A stretch of DNA of 6,980 nucleotides, taken from NCBI GenBank assembly GCA_027065835.1, contig JAMONK010000206.1, forward strand, positions 1-6,980, written 5' to 3'. The stretch's first letter is position 1. Every line of letters starts with the position of its first letter. The stretch comes from Thermococcus sp. (GTDB lineage: Archaea; Methanobacteriota_B; Thermococci; Thermococcales; Thermococcaceae). Below are positions 1-6,148 of this stretch, piece by piece. The notes beneath the pieces were generated by a model that did not search any database, had not been told where the DNA came from, and saw nothing but the letters and a program-made list of their open reading frames with translations. A program made the translations under genes and the position numbers.

Positions 1-219
1 TTGGGGATATGGCCCGCCCGTAACCCCCGTCCTCATCGCAGCCTGACGGCAGAACTAGAACGGGTTAACCCGGACGGGCCGTGTGCCCGGTCTGGGTTTC
101 CCGCGGTCATCGTGCTCCGTAACGCGGAAGGCTCTTCCGCGGGGACCTCGCTGTAAGACCGGGCTGTAGCCCCCGCATCGCCCCCCGGTTCATTCTCCCC
201 GGGGTCCTCGCGCAGGGGC
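1..219 (-). ncRNA. unidentified GC-rich structured RNA, 3' end outside the window
   Basis: This stretch is about 68% G+C by my count, well above the adjoining coding DNA, which in hyperthermophiles is typical of stable RNA. On the minus strand it lies about 25 bases after a clear TATA box, so the likely 5' end is G219 or close to it. Several perfect helices are visible: 183-188 with 199-204, a short hairpin at 161-172, an 8-bp stem 123-130 with 134-141 around a 3-base loop, an 8-bp closing helix 85-92 with 157-164 that encloses that stem, 11-16 with 75-80, and 27-31 with 45-49. Two GATGA boxes on the minus strand (107-111 and 33-37) resemble kink-turn elements bound by L7Ae. I do not see the conserved motifs of RNase P RNA, SRP RNA, 5S rRNA or tRNA. 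It could be an H/ACA-type or other archaeal ncRNA, or a long structured leader of a gene further left. That it is an RNA is fairly well supported; its identity is unknown. Confidence 0.6.
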
Positions 220-226
220 AAAAAGA
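220..226 (-). terminator. possible oligo-T terminator of the DUF835 operon
   Basis: On the minus strand a TCTTTTT run lies about 30 bases after the stop codon of the membrane-protein gene and directly before the predicted 5' end of the GC-rich RNA. Archaeal RNA polymerase terminates on such T tracts without needing a hairpin, so it may end the two-gene operon. Weak evidence, since the run is short. Confidence 0.3.
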
Positions 227-239
227 GTTGAAGGACTCT

Positions 240-248
240 GTATATAAG
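240..248 (-). promoter_or_regulatory. TATA box for the left-edge structured RNA
   Basis: On the minus strand the sequence is CTTATATAC, a strong archaeal TATA box of the kind seen before stable RNA genes. Its centre near 244 predicts initiation near 218-219, at a T-G step exactly where the GC-rich block begins. It sits only a few bases beyond the stop codon of the DUF835 gene. No convincing A-rich BRE is visible before it. Confidence 0.6.
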
Positions 249-254
249 GCTACC

Positions 255-1349
255 TCAACCGACCAGCTTATGAAGCTGAGCGAAGAGCTTCTCCCCCAGG
301 CTCATGTTGTCAACGACGAGTATCAACGTGCCGTTGTTTACCACGATAAAGTCCCTGAGCTTCGCGAGGAACTTCATAACGCTGTCGGGAGGGTTGTACA
401 CCAGCAGGTACTCAATGCAGTCCATGAGTACTATCCCCCTCCCCCCAGCCTTCGATGTCTCCTGCAGGTACCGGTAGGAAACCTCGGTTATCCTGGCGAG
501 GTTCGTGGGGGTTATGGTCTCTTTGATCTTGTCGTTGAATGGGACGGTGGTGACGAAGTAGAAGCGCCACGCTTTTGGAACGTCGGTAACATCCCGTATA
601 AAAGCGAGAACCGGAACGTCCTTGAGTTTGCCTTTGATTTTCCTGTATTCTTCGGTGCCAATTATCATAACGCCCGGTTCAATTGGGGTCTCTGAAGCCT
701 CAACAGGTTTCACGTTCATGAAGGATTCAGAGGACATCAGTCTCAGCATGAACATTACCATCAGGACTATCAGGGTTGTTGACATGGAAAACCCTATGGG
801 CGCGTACCACTCGTGGATGCCGAAGAGGGCGGCGGGAACCAGATGGAACCCAAAGAGCACGATGCTTATGTACAGATAGCGGGCGGCGCTCTTGTATATG
901 TCCACAGTCTCCCTGAGGAGCATTCCGGCTGTTATCACGAACATCCCGGTGATGCCGAGGGAGGCAGCTGCCGTGGCGGTCCACACGGCATCTTTGGTGT
1001 ACGAGTAGACCCCGAGCATGTAGAGCATAAACACGGTCGGCATTGGGATGAGAACGTAGATTGAGTTGCGGGGCACTTTGAGGGACTCTTCCTCCAGAAA
1101 CTTCGCGGCTCCGTAAAGGAGGAACGCCGAAAACATCGTGAGGGATAGATAGCTGAGCTCATTGAGGATTGGGGATCTGAACGCGCTCAGCAGTATGGCA
1201 AGGAAATCAAAGAACCACGCAAGTGAGAATATCAGCGCGGCCTTTCTCCTGTTCTTGAGGTATATCCTAAGGATGATAAACATGGCGGCTAGATCCGCAA
1301 TCATAACTACGAGGCTCTCGGCCACTACCACCTGCTGCAGTACCGCCAT
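255..1349 (-). CDS. seven-helix membrane protein with C-terminal DUF835 domain
   Basis: The 364-residue product has an N-terminal half of seven hydrophobic helices (roughly residues 8-30, 36-57, 63-85, 96-116, 121-145, 156-179 and 183-205). A soluble C-terminal domain covers residues about 225-362. That domain has the DUF835 pattern: a VLMDCIEYLL strand (305-316, with D310, E313, Y314), an LRDF helix (331-334), and a final LILVVD strand (342-347). DUF835 is an archaeal domain of unknown biochemical role often attached to membrane or signalling modules; a sensor or signal-transducing role at the membrane is an inference. An odd number of helices implies opposite locations for the N terminus and the DUF835 domain, which is probably cytoplasmic. 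The start is well supported by GAGGTGAT on the minus strand (1353-1360) just before the ATG. The gene follows the ANL-like gene by 4 bases and is clearly its operon partner. Confidence 0.85.
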   Translation of the reverse strand: MAVLQQVVVAESLVVMIADLAAMFIILRIYLKNRRKAALIFSLAWFFDFLAILLSAFRSPILNELSYLSLTMFSAFLLYGAAKFLEEESLKVPRNSIYVLIPMPTVFMLYMLGVYSYTKDAVWTATAAASLGITGMFVITAGMLLRETVDIYKSAARYLYISIVLFGFHLVPAALFGIHEWYAPIGFSMSTTLIVLMVMFMLRLMSSESFMNVKPVEASETPIEPGVMIIGTEEYRKIKGKLKDVPVLAFIRDVTDVPKAWRFYFVTTVPFNDKIKETITPTNLARITEVSYRYLQETSKAGGRGIVLMDCIEYLLVYNPPDSVMKFLAKLRDFIVVNNGTLILVVDNMSLGEKLFAQLHKLVG

Positions 1350-1352
1350 GGA

Positions 1353-1360
1353 ATCACCTC
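1353..1360 (-). promoter_or_regulatory. ribosome binding site overlapping the upstream stop codon
   Basis: GAGGTGAT on the minus strand matches the archaeal anti-Shine-Dalgarno sequence and lies three bases before the DUF835 ATG. The TGA stop of the preceding gene (1354-1356) lies inside this site, so a ribosome finishing the first gene covers the binding site of the second. This fixes the start of the DUF835 gene and predicts translational coupling. Confidence 0.8.
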
Positions 1361-2421
1361 AACACCCGGCGCTCCGGGTCTCCAAACCCATCCCATCCAA
1401 ACGGGCCCTCCGGGGGAGTTCTGACCGCGGTTTCGTTCTCAAGCTTCACCACCAGGAGCTCCGGACGGGCAATAAGCATTCCAACCTGCCCCCTGTCGCC
1501 GTACCCGACGACACGATACACCTCATCTTTCCTCACGGGGAGTATCACCGTGAAGGGATAGTTAGGATAGTACCAAAAGCTTTTCGCATGCATCATCCCA
1601 ACGAGATCGCCGAAACCGTAGTAGCCGTACATGGGTATGAGCCTCGTTCCGCTGAACTTCTCCGATAGGTACTCAAAGAAGCTGTAGTCTATCCCCACGC
1701 CGCTCACTATGGCCGTCTCGATGTTCTCACTGTAAGGTTCAAAGAGCATCATCAGCGGGGGGGCTGACCTAACGGTGTTTATCCTATCGGCCCTCATCAC
1801 CCTGTGGGTGTATTTCACGAGGGGATCCAGAAGCTTGAGAACCGCTTCAATCCCCTGCTCCGCCAGAACCTTCTTCGTGCCATCGGTTTCCATTCCTATG
1901 AAGTACAGAACACCTCCGTAGCTCCAGACAAGCTCACTTATCTCATCCTGATACCAGCCGTATGGGCCGTGAGCCAGCGTTCTCATCCGGTGCTCCTCGG
2001 TGTAGATGCGGTCCAGGTGATAGATAGAATCGAGGGCTGCACGTAGGTATGCATGCAGGTAGCGGAGGTATTCCCTATCCCAGTGACCTATGGCACGTTC
2101 CCTCGTTGTTCCAGAGGATTGATAGAACCTGATGTGTCCCCGATAATTCCTTGGAACGAACTCCAACCAGTGGTTGCGCAGGTATTCCTCCTCGGCCACC
2201 AGGCCGACGTTGAGCAGGTTCTCAAAAACCTCCTCCAGAGTTCCCTGGAACACATCATCCAGATTCGGTTTGAGCCTTTCGTTGAGTCCCATCCAGTACG
2301 GTGTATTATGAAGATGAAACTCAAAAACTGCCCTGAGGTATTCCACGGTGTCACTGTTTTTAACGTTCAAAGGGTTATCTTGAAATTTTCCCAACATATT
2401 ATCGAATTTTGCGTACCTCAT
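1354..2421 (-). CDS. degenerate PaaK/LuxE-like ANL superfamily protein
   Basis: The 355-residue product resembles the N-terminal part of phenylacetate-CoA ligases (PaaK) and related ANL adenylating enzymes, which normally run about 430-440 residues. Seen in order: an N-terminal helical region including HNTPYW (37-42); the nucleotide-loop motif as SSGTTRERA (102-110), where family members have SGTTGxPK; a GPYGWYQ segment (151-157) matching the PaaK GYG/TGG region; MYGYYGFGD (263-271) in place of the YGxTE motif; and YGDRGQVG (306-313), perhaps the GDL-like region. The glycine and lysine of the first motif and the glutamate of the A5 motif are not recognisable. The C-terminal lid with the A10 lysine is absent or nearly so. 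It may be a non-catalytic relative, a partner subunit or a changed enzyme. It is the first gene of an operon with the DUF835 protein and diverges from an intact ANL gene. The mRNA is probably leaderless, as the TATA box predicts initiation almost at the ATG and no ribosome site is visible. Confidence 0.75.
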   Translation of the reverse strand: MRYAKFDNMLGKFQDNPLNVKNSDTVEYLRAVFEFHLHNTPYWMGLNERLKPNLDDVFQGTLEEVFENLLNVGLVAEEEYLRNHWLEFVPRNYRGHIRFYQSSGTTRERAIGHWDREYLRYLHAYLRAALDSIYHLDRIYTEEHRMRTLAHGPYGWYQDEISELVWSYGGVLYFIGMETDGTKKVLAEQGIEAVLKLLDPLVKYTHRVMRADRINTVRSAPPLMMLFEPYSENIETAIVSGVGIDYSFFEYLSEKFSGTRLIPMYGYYGFGDLVGMMHAKSFWYYPNYPFTVILPVRKDEVYRVVGYGDRGQVGMLIARPELLVVKLENETAVRTPPEGPFGWDGFGDPERRVLR

Positions 2422-2443
2422 GCTGTGAGTTTAGTCCATTGGA

Positions 2444-2458
2444 GTATAAAACTTTTCC
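2444..2458 (-). promoter_or_regulatory. promoter of the ANL-like/DUF835 operon
   Basis: On the minus strand a GAAAAG element, like an archaeal BRE, is followed directly by TTTTATAC. The TATA centre near 2447 predicts transcription from about 2421-2422, at the ATG of the first gene, hence a leaderless message. It lies back to back with the plus-strand promoter at 2490-2497. Confidence 0.65.
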
Positions 2459-2489
2459 TATACTACGGTTCGTTGGAGCAAACCCAACA

Positions 2490-2497
2490 TTTAAATA
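2490..2497 (+). promoter_or_regulatory. promoter of the plus-strand ANL enzyme gene
   Basis: TTTAAATA centred near 2494 is a good TATA box and predicts initiation near 2520. This argues against translation from the in-frame ATG at 2500, which lies within the promoter. The two divergent TATA boxes are only about 45 bases apart, so both operons could be controlled by one regulator binding between them; no clear operator palindrome was seen there. Confidence 0.55.
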
Positions 2498-2529
2498 AAA
2501 TGGGTACACAGTTCATACGGTGGTTACCT

Positions 2530-3813
2530 GTGGACATGATTGCCGGTAGAGTCACTAAGGAGGACTTCTCCGATTTAAGGTACACCCTTGAGAAGGCGCT
2601 TGAAACAACGGAGTTCTGGAGAAGAAAGTTCCGTGGAATAGACGTGGAAGGTATAACGCCGTCCCGACTGTCGGAACTCACCGAGACCGTTAACATCACG
2701 CCCCACGACCTCTACAGAACCGATGAGGTCTGGCCCGAGTACATCAGGAAGGGCGTCGTGTTCCACGCCGTAATGAGGACAAGTGGAACCACTGGAAAGC
2801 CCAAGCGCGTCCCCTACACGAGGGACGACAGGTTCAGAACCGGAAGACAGATCGAACCCTGGGTACGGGAGTACATGGACAAGGGGGACCGGATTGCCTC
2901 GTTCTTCCCACCGCTGCCCTCATCATCTGGTATGTTCGCGTACGGCGGGTTTGAAGCCATTGCCGCAAAGGCCGCGTACTACCAGGTTCCCATACAGTAC
3001 CTCCTGGACAAAAACATGCTCCTAAGCGAGCTCAGGGACATAAAACCGACCGCCCTCTTCTGTCTGACCGCGACGGCCTACAACCTCGGCCTTATACTCC
3101 CGGAGAGTATAAAGAAGGACATCCAGACCATAGTGGTCGGGGGAGAGACGCTAACGCCGGAACTCGCCAAGGCCACACTGGAACTCTTTGAGGACGCCGT
3201 TATAGTGGACAACTTCGGCTCAACCGAGGATGCGATCACGGGGTACCGGGTCGTCAAAAGCGGGAAGACCACCCCGTTCACGTTCCCTGACTCGGCGGTT
3301 ATCCTCAAGGACAACAACGACGGCTACTCGGAGTACAAGAGGATTTACATAACCAAGGTCATGCACGAAGGGGAACTAACGGGGTTGCCGCTCTTCAATT
3401 ACGATATAGGGGACCTGGCTAGGATAGCCGACGGAAGGGTTATGAACATCATCCGGGTCAAGGACGTCGTGAGCCTCGCGGGGGCCAAACTGCACATCGA
3501 CCAGGTTATGGAGATAATCTACGACCATCCGGACCTGCTTGACTTCGTGATAATATACCACCCGCTCTCCCCGGACAACCCGAGACCCAAGGCCATCATA
3601 CGGGTGGCGTACAGGGAAAAGAAACCGCCGGGGATAGAGGATGAGGTCAGGGAACTCATCTACGAGGCAAACAACCCCGTCAGGTACGAGGTCGAAGAGT
3701 CCAAACAGGCCGAGCTCATCATCGAAGCGGTGCCCCCTGAAAAACTGAGGGCGGACCTTCCCCAGAGGCTGGGGAAGACGAAGAGGATATACATAGTCGG
3801 CAAAGATCTCTGA
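2530..3813 (+). CDS. PaaK-like adenylate-forming enzyme (ANL superfamily)
   Basis: With a GTG start at 2530 the product is 427 residues, the usual size for phenylacetate-CoA ligase-like enzymes. Motifs in order: A3 nucleotide loop RTSGTTGKPKR (83-93); VVGGETLTPEL before the A5 motif NFGSTED (228-234, catalytic-type E233); an A7-like YDIGDL (291-296, ribose-binding-type D295); an A8-like hinge region with VKDVVSLAGAKL ending at 321; and a C-terminal lid domain ending in LGKTKR with the A10-type lysine K416. The expected reaction is ATP-dependent adenylation of a carboxylate, usually followed by transfer to CoA or another thiol. The substrate cannot be read from the sequence, and no phenylacetate catabolism genes are nearby. 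GTG 2530 is preferred because GGTGGT at 2519-2524 is well placed as a ribosome site and the TATA box predicts transcription from about 2520. ATG 2536 is nearly as good; ATG 2500 is unlikely. It is divergent from a degenerate homologue. Confidence 0.85.
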   Translation: MDMIAGRVTKEDFSDLRYTLEKALETTEFWRRKFRGIDVEGITPSRLSELTETVNITPHDLYRTDEVWPEYIRKGVVFHAVMRTSGTTGKPKRVPYTRDDRFRTGRQIEPWVREYMDKGDRIASFFPPLPSSSGMFAYGGFEAIAAKAAYYQVPIQYLLDKNMLLSELRDIKPTALFCLTATAYNLGLILPESIKKDIQTIVVGGETLTPELAKATLELFEDAVIVDNFGSTEDAITGYRVVKSGKTTPFTFPDSAVILKDNNDGYSEYKRIYITKVMHEGELTGLPLFNYDIGDLARIADGRVMNIIRVKDVVSLAGAKLHIDQVMEIIYDHPDLLDFVIIYHPLSPDNPRPKAIIRVAYREKKPPGIEDEVRELIYEANNPVRYEVEESKQAELIIEAVPPEKLRADLPQRLGKTKRIYIVGKDL

Positions 3814-3828
3814 TCCCCTTTTCTTTTA
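3814..3828 (+). terminator. pyrimidine/T-rich terminator after the ANL enzyme gene
   Basis: Directly after the TGA stop comes a C4 then T4-C-T4 tract with no GC-rich hairpin, the usual form of intrinsic terminator for archaeal RNA polymerase. The next gene has its own promoter just downstream, so a transcript end here makes sense. Confidence 0.45.
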
Positions 3829-3852
3829 ACCTTCTGCCTGTTGTCACAATGG

Positions 3853-3868
3853 CGAAAAATTATTTAAG
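3853..3868 (+). promoter_or_regulatory. BRE and TATA box of the HD phosphohydrolase gene
   Basis: CGAAAAA (3853-3859) is a good BRE and runs straight into TTATTTAAG (3860-3868). The predicted transcription start is near 3890, which places the promoter inside the longest possible reading frame (ATG 3849) and supports initiation at ATG 3900. GGTGA at 3890-3894 with a 5-base spacer serves that ATG. Confidence 0.65.
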
Positions 3869-3899
3869 CAATTTCCCGGAATTCCAATCGGTGAGGGGT

Positions 3900-5150
3900 A
3901 TGGATGGAAAAATCATCCACGACGGGATACACGGCAGTATGAAGATAAGCGGCCTGATCCTGGATCTCGTTAAGACACCCGAGTTTCAGCGTTTGAGAAA
4001 CATACGACAGCTCGGTCTTGCCTACCTCGTTTATCCGGGCGCGAACCACACCCGTTTCGAACACTCCCTGGGGGCGTGGGATATAGCAAGACGGCTCTCC
4101 GCAGAAGTTGATCTGGATGAGAGTGAGAGTATGCTCCTTCAGGTTGGGGCACTCCTTCACGATATCGGCCACGGGCCGTTCAGCCACACCTTTGAGAGCA
4201 TATACAAGCATTACGTTAAGGAACACGACCATATGCGCCTCGGTCAGGACATCATACTGGGCAGGACGAACATAACGGAGAGGGAGGACGGAGGCAGGAT
4301 ACCCGAGATAATCGAGGCATACGATTACGACTTCACGGCCAGAGACGTTGCCGAGCTGATCTTGGGCAGGCACGGGAAACCCTACCTCGGCCATATGCTC
4401 CACGGCGACGTTGACGTTGACCAGCTTGACTACCTCATAAGGGACGCACACTACACCGGCGTCGCCCACGGCATAATAGATGTGGAACGGCTCCTGAAGG
4501 TCCTTAAAATCCACGGCGATGAACTGGTGGTTGATGAGAAGGGCATAGAGGCCGTGGAGGGCATGATGGTGGCAAGGTCCCTCATGTACTCCAGGGTCTA
4601 CTTCCACCACACGGTTAAAATCGCCGAAGGCATGCTGACCAGGGCCCTGGAATTCGCCTTGGAGGAGGATCACCTCTGGGACTTCTGGAAGATGATCGAT
4701 TGCCGTGTTCTGGTCGAGTTGGAGGACCTGGAAGGACTGCCCGCCGAGATAGTGCGGAGGGTTAAATACCGCGATCTGTACAAGGCGGCGGTCCTAGCGA
4801 GTGCCGACGACCTGAGCGCTGAGGAGAAGAGGGAACTTCTGACCGCATACCGGAACGTGAAACGGAGACAGGAAATGGAAAGGGCCCTGGCCGATGCAGT
4901 CGGTGCGAGGGAGGGCGAGGTTATTCTGGAGTTCAGCATAGCGGACCTCATGCTCAGCGAACCGAGGCTGAAGGCCACGGAGATAAACGTCCTCCTGGAC
5001 GACGGAACGATCGAGCCTCTGACAAAGGTCACCCCACTGGCCAACGCCCTTAAGAGACGACAGACACCGAGATGGGCCGTCCTAATAGCGGCACCTTCAA
5101 AGTACGTGTCAAAGGTCAGGGAGACGTGGAGAAAGATCGTATTCGGGTGA
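3900..5150 (+). CDS. HD-domain phosphohydrolase, SAMHD1/dNTPase-like (COG1078 type)
   Basis: Starting at ATG 3900 gives 416 residues. The opening KIIHDGIHGSMKIS followed by TPEFQRLRNIRQLG (26-39) is the standard N terminus of this family. The metal-binding HD signature is complete: H55 in RFEH, H87-D88 in LLHDIGHGPFSH (85-96), and D174 in DVDQLDYLIRDA (172-183). This matches human SAMHD1 HDLGHGPFSH and DVDKWDYFARD, with Q175 where SAMHD1 has lysine and with the tyrosine and aspartate kept (Y178, D182). Family members are metal-dependent phosphohydrolases, several of which remove triphosphate from dNTPs; a dNTP or related nucleotide is the best substrate guess, but specificity is not readable. 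The C-terminal 180 residues are charged and helical and probably serve oligomerisation or regulation. The longer start at 3849 has no ribosome site and would include the promoter. The gene converges with the HTH regulator, 16 bases apart. No membrane segments are visible; cytosolic. Confidence 0.88.
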   Translation: MDGKIIHDGIHGSMKISGLILDLVKTPEFQRLRNIRQLGLAYLVYPGANHTRFEHSLGAWDIARRLSAEVDLDESESMLLQVGALLHDIGHGPFSHTFESIYKHYVKEHDHMRLGQDIILGRTNITEREDGGRIPEIIEAYDYDFTARDVAELILGRHGKPYLGHMLHGDVDVDQLDYLIRDAHYTGVAHGIIDVERLLKVLKIHGDELVVDEKGIEAVEGMMVARSLMYSRVYFHHTVKIAEGMLTRALEFALEEDHLWDFWKMIDCRVLVELEDLEGLPAEIVRRVKYRDLYKAAVLASADDLSAEEKRELLTAYRNVKRRQEMERALADAVGAREGEVILEFSIADLMLSEPRLKATEINVLLDDGTIEPLTKVTPLANALKRRQTPRWAVLIAAPSKYVSKVRETWRKIVFG

Positions 5151-5166
5151 ATCGGGGGAGGAAGTG

Positions 5167-6129
5167 CTACCTGGAGAACAGTCCTTTCTTTATTTCCCTC
5201 TTCAGCTCTTCTATGAGGTCTATGAGCTCATCCGCATCCCGGATCTCTTTGAGGCGCTCCTTGGGTATGAGCGGAACCTCCCCAACGACCTGCGTCTTGG
5301 TCTTCTCCAGTATGAAGACGCCGTCGCTGTTTATGATCTTCCCAACCTCGGCAACCATCTCGGCCCGTTTAACGGTTGAGCTCGTCTTTCTCTCGTCAAC
5401 CCCCGTTAGTATCCTGAACTTATCCTCCTTGGAAACCGCGTTGAACGGCGCCTTCTTCACCTTGACAACGCCCAGACCCAAGAGGCGCAGACGCTCGAAC
5501 ACCTCCCGCTCAAGGGGCGTTTCGGGTTTAACGTCCAGCCTCGCCTCCACGGTTGAGTGCAGAACATCTATGGGCTCCGCAAGGGGTTCGTCGAATATCT
5601 CCTCAAGTCTGAGGGCAACGTCTATTGAAACCGCCTGCTCTCCACGCTCGTAGTTGAGGAGGCTCTTTCGAGAGACGCCGGCCATCTCTGCAAGTTCATT
5701 AACGGAGTACCCGTACCTCTCTCTGAGCTCGCGCAGGAGGTCACCGTTCACCCGGACATAAAAGCCGCCGCGCTCGGCAAAGATCGCCGGCAGCTCGTTT
5801 TCAACGAGGACGTCGTAGAGGGTCTCGGGCCTGAGGGAATATATACCAAAGCGATCGTAAACCACTCCCTCCTCCAGCTCGGAGTTCTTAGTTTTAATGC
5901 CGATTATGAGGGGGGATGCGTTGAAGAACTTTGCAAGGCGCTTGAGGTCTTCGGCCTGCTCCTGGGTCACGGTATCGATGTTAGTGACCACTTTTATGAA
6001 CAGCAAGAGGAATAACCTGCTCGCCACTAGGTCGAAGCAGGAGCCCTTGAACTCAAGGCGGGCGGTCTTATACCCCGTACCCCTCAGAATGGCCTCCACG
6101 GCCCGTATGAGTCTTTCCCTGTCCATCAT
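5167..6129 (-). CDS. archaeal HTH (Cro/C1-type) transcriptional regulator, COG1395-like
   Basis: The 320-residue product has a central XRE-type helix-turn-helix at about 130-185: LLRELRERYGYSVNELAEMA, then GVSRKSLLNYERGEQAVSIDVALRLEEIF. It is flanked by an N-terminal domain (1-125) and a C-terminal domain (205-320). This matches the family annotated in Thermococcales as putative HTH-type transcriptional regulators (COG1395). Its targets are not evident from the sequence. The two flanking domains share an ungapped pattern AE-x9-K-x2-N-x8-KTK-like (A59, K67, N70, K79-K81 against A256, K264, N267, K276-K278), followed in each by P-x2/3-L and an EL pair, suggesting an internal duplication. The N-terminal stretch FDLVASRLFLLLFIKVVTNID hints at a degenerate restriction-endonuclease-like fold, which is speculative. 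Two consecutive ATGs (6127-6129 and 6124-6126) could start it. There is no ribosome site, and the TATA box predicts a leaderless message. It may control its divergent GNAT neighbour or itself. Confidence 0.85.
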   Translation of the reverse strand: MMDRERLIRAVEAILRGTGYKTARLEFKGSCFDLVASRLFLLLFIKVVTNIDTVTQEQAEDLKRLAKFFNASPLIIGIKTKNSELEEGVVYDRFGIYSLRPETLYDVLVENELPAIFAERGGFYVRVNGDLLRELRERYGYSVNELAEMAGVSRKSLLNYERGEQAVSIDVALRLEEIFDEPLAEPIDVLHSTVEARLDVKPETPLEREVFERLRLLGLGVVKVKKAPFNAVSKEDKFRILTGVDERKTSSTVKRAEMVAEVGKIINSDGVFILEKTKTQVVGEVPLIPKERLKEIRDADELIDLIEELKREIKKGLFSR

Positions 6130-6130
6130 A

Positions 6131-6139
6131 CTTAAATAG
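6131..6139 (+). promoter_or_regulatory. TATA box of the GNAT gene
   Basis: CTTAAATAG centred near 6135 predicts transcription from about 6161. The ATG at 6171 follows an AAGGTG ribosome site at 6160-6165 with a 5-base spacer. This TATA box lies between the minus-strand TATA box and the minus-strand start site of the regulator gene, so the two promoters are interleaved. Confidence 0.5.
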
Positions 6140-6148
6140 GCTTCCCCC

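Noticed and set aside
61..72. Perfect palindrome CGGGTTAACCCG as an operator
   Set aside because: It lies inside the putative RNA where it can form a short hairpin; no promoter is positioned to be controlled by it.
1..219. RNase P RNA or SRP RNA as the identity of the GC-rich block
   Set aside because: Neither the GAGGAAAGTCC-type and ACAGAA-type conserved regions of RNase P RNA nor the helix 8 CCGGAAGG-type motif of SRP RNA could be found on either strand.
33..221. 62-codon reading frame on the minus strand within the GC-rich block
   Set aside because: Low-complexity composition, no ribosome site, and the DNA is better explained by base-paired RNA structure.
228..695. 155-codon plus-strand frame opposite the DUF835 gene
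   Set aside because: Antisense shadow of a gene with clear membrane helices and a recognised domain; no family resemblance of its own.
2053..2529. N-terminal extension of the plus-strand ANL enzyme back to 2053
   Set aside because: The extension is antisense to the minus-strand ANL-like gene and crosses both divergent promoters; the enzyme has normal length from 2530.
3864..4673. 269-codon minus-strand frame opposite the HD phosphohydrolase
   Set aside because: The plus strand encodes a complete HD signature in this region; the antisense product shows no recognisable domain and no promoter or ribosome site.
4670..5044. 124-codon minus-strand frame rich in Ser and Arg
   Set aside because: Typical antisense shadow of a GC-rich, charged coding region.
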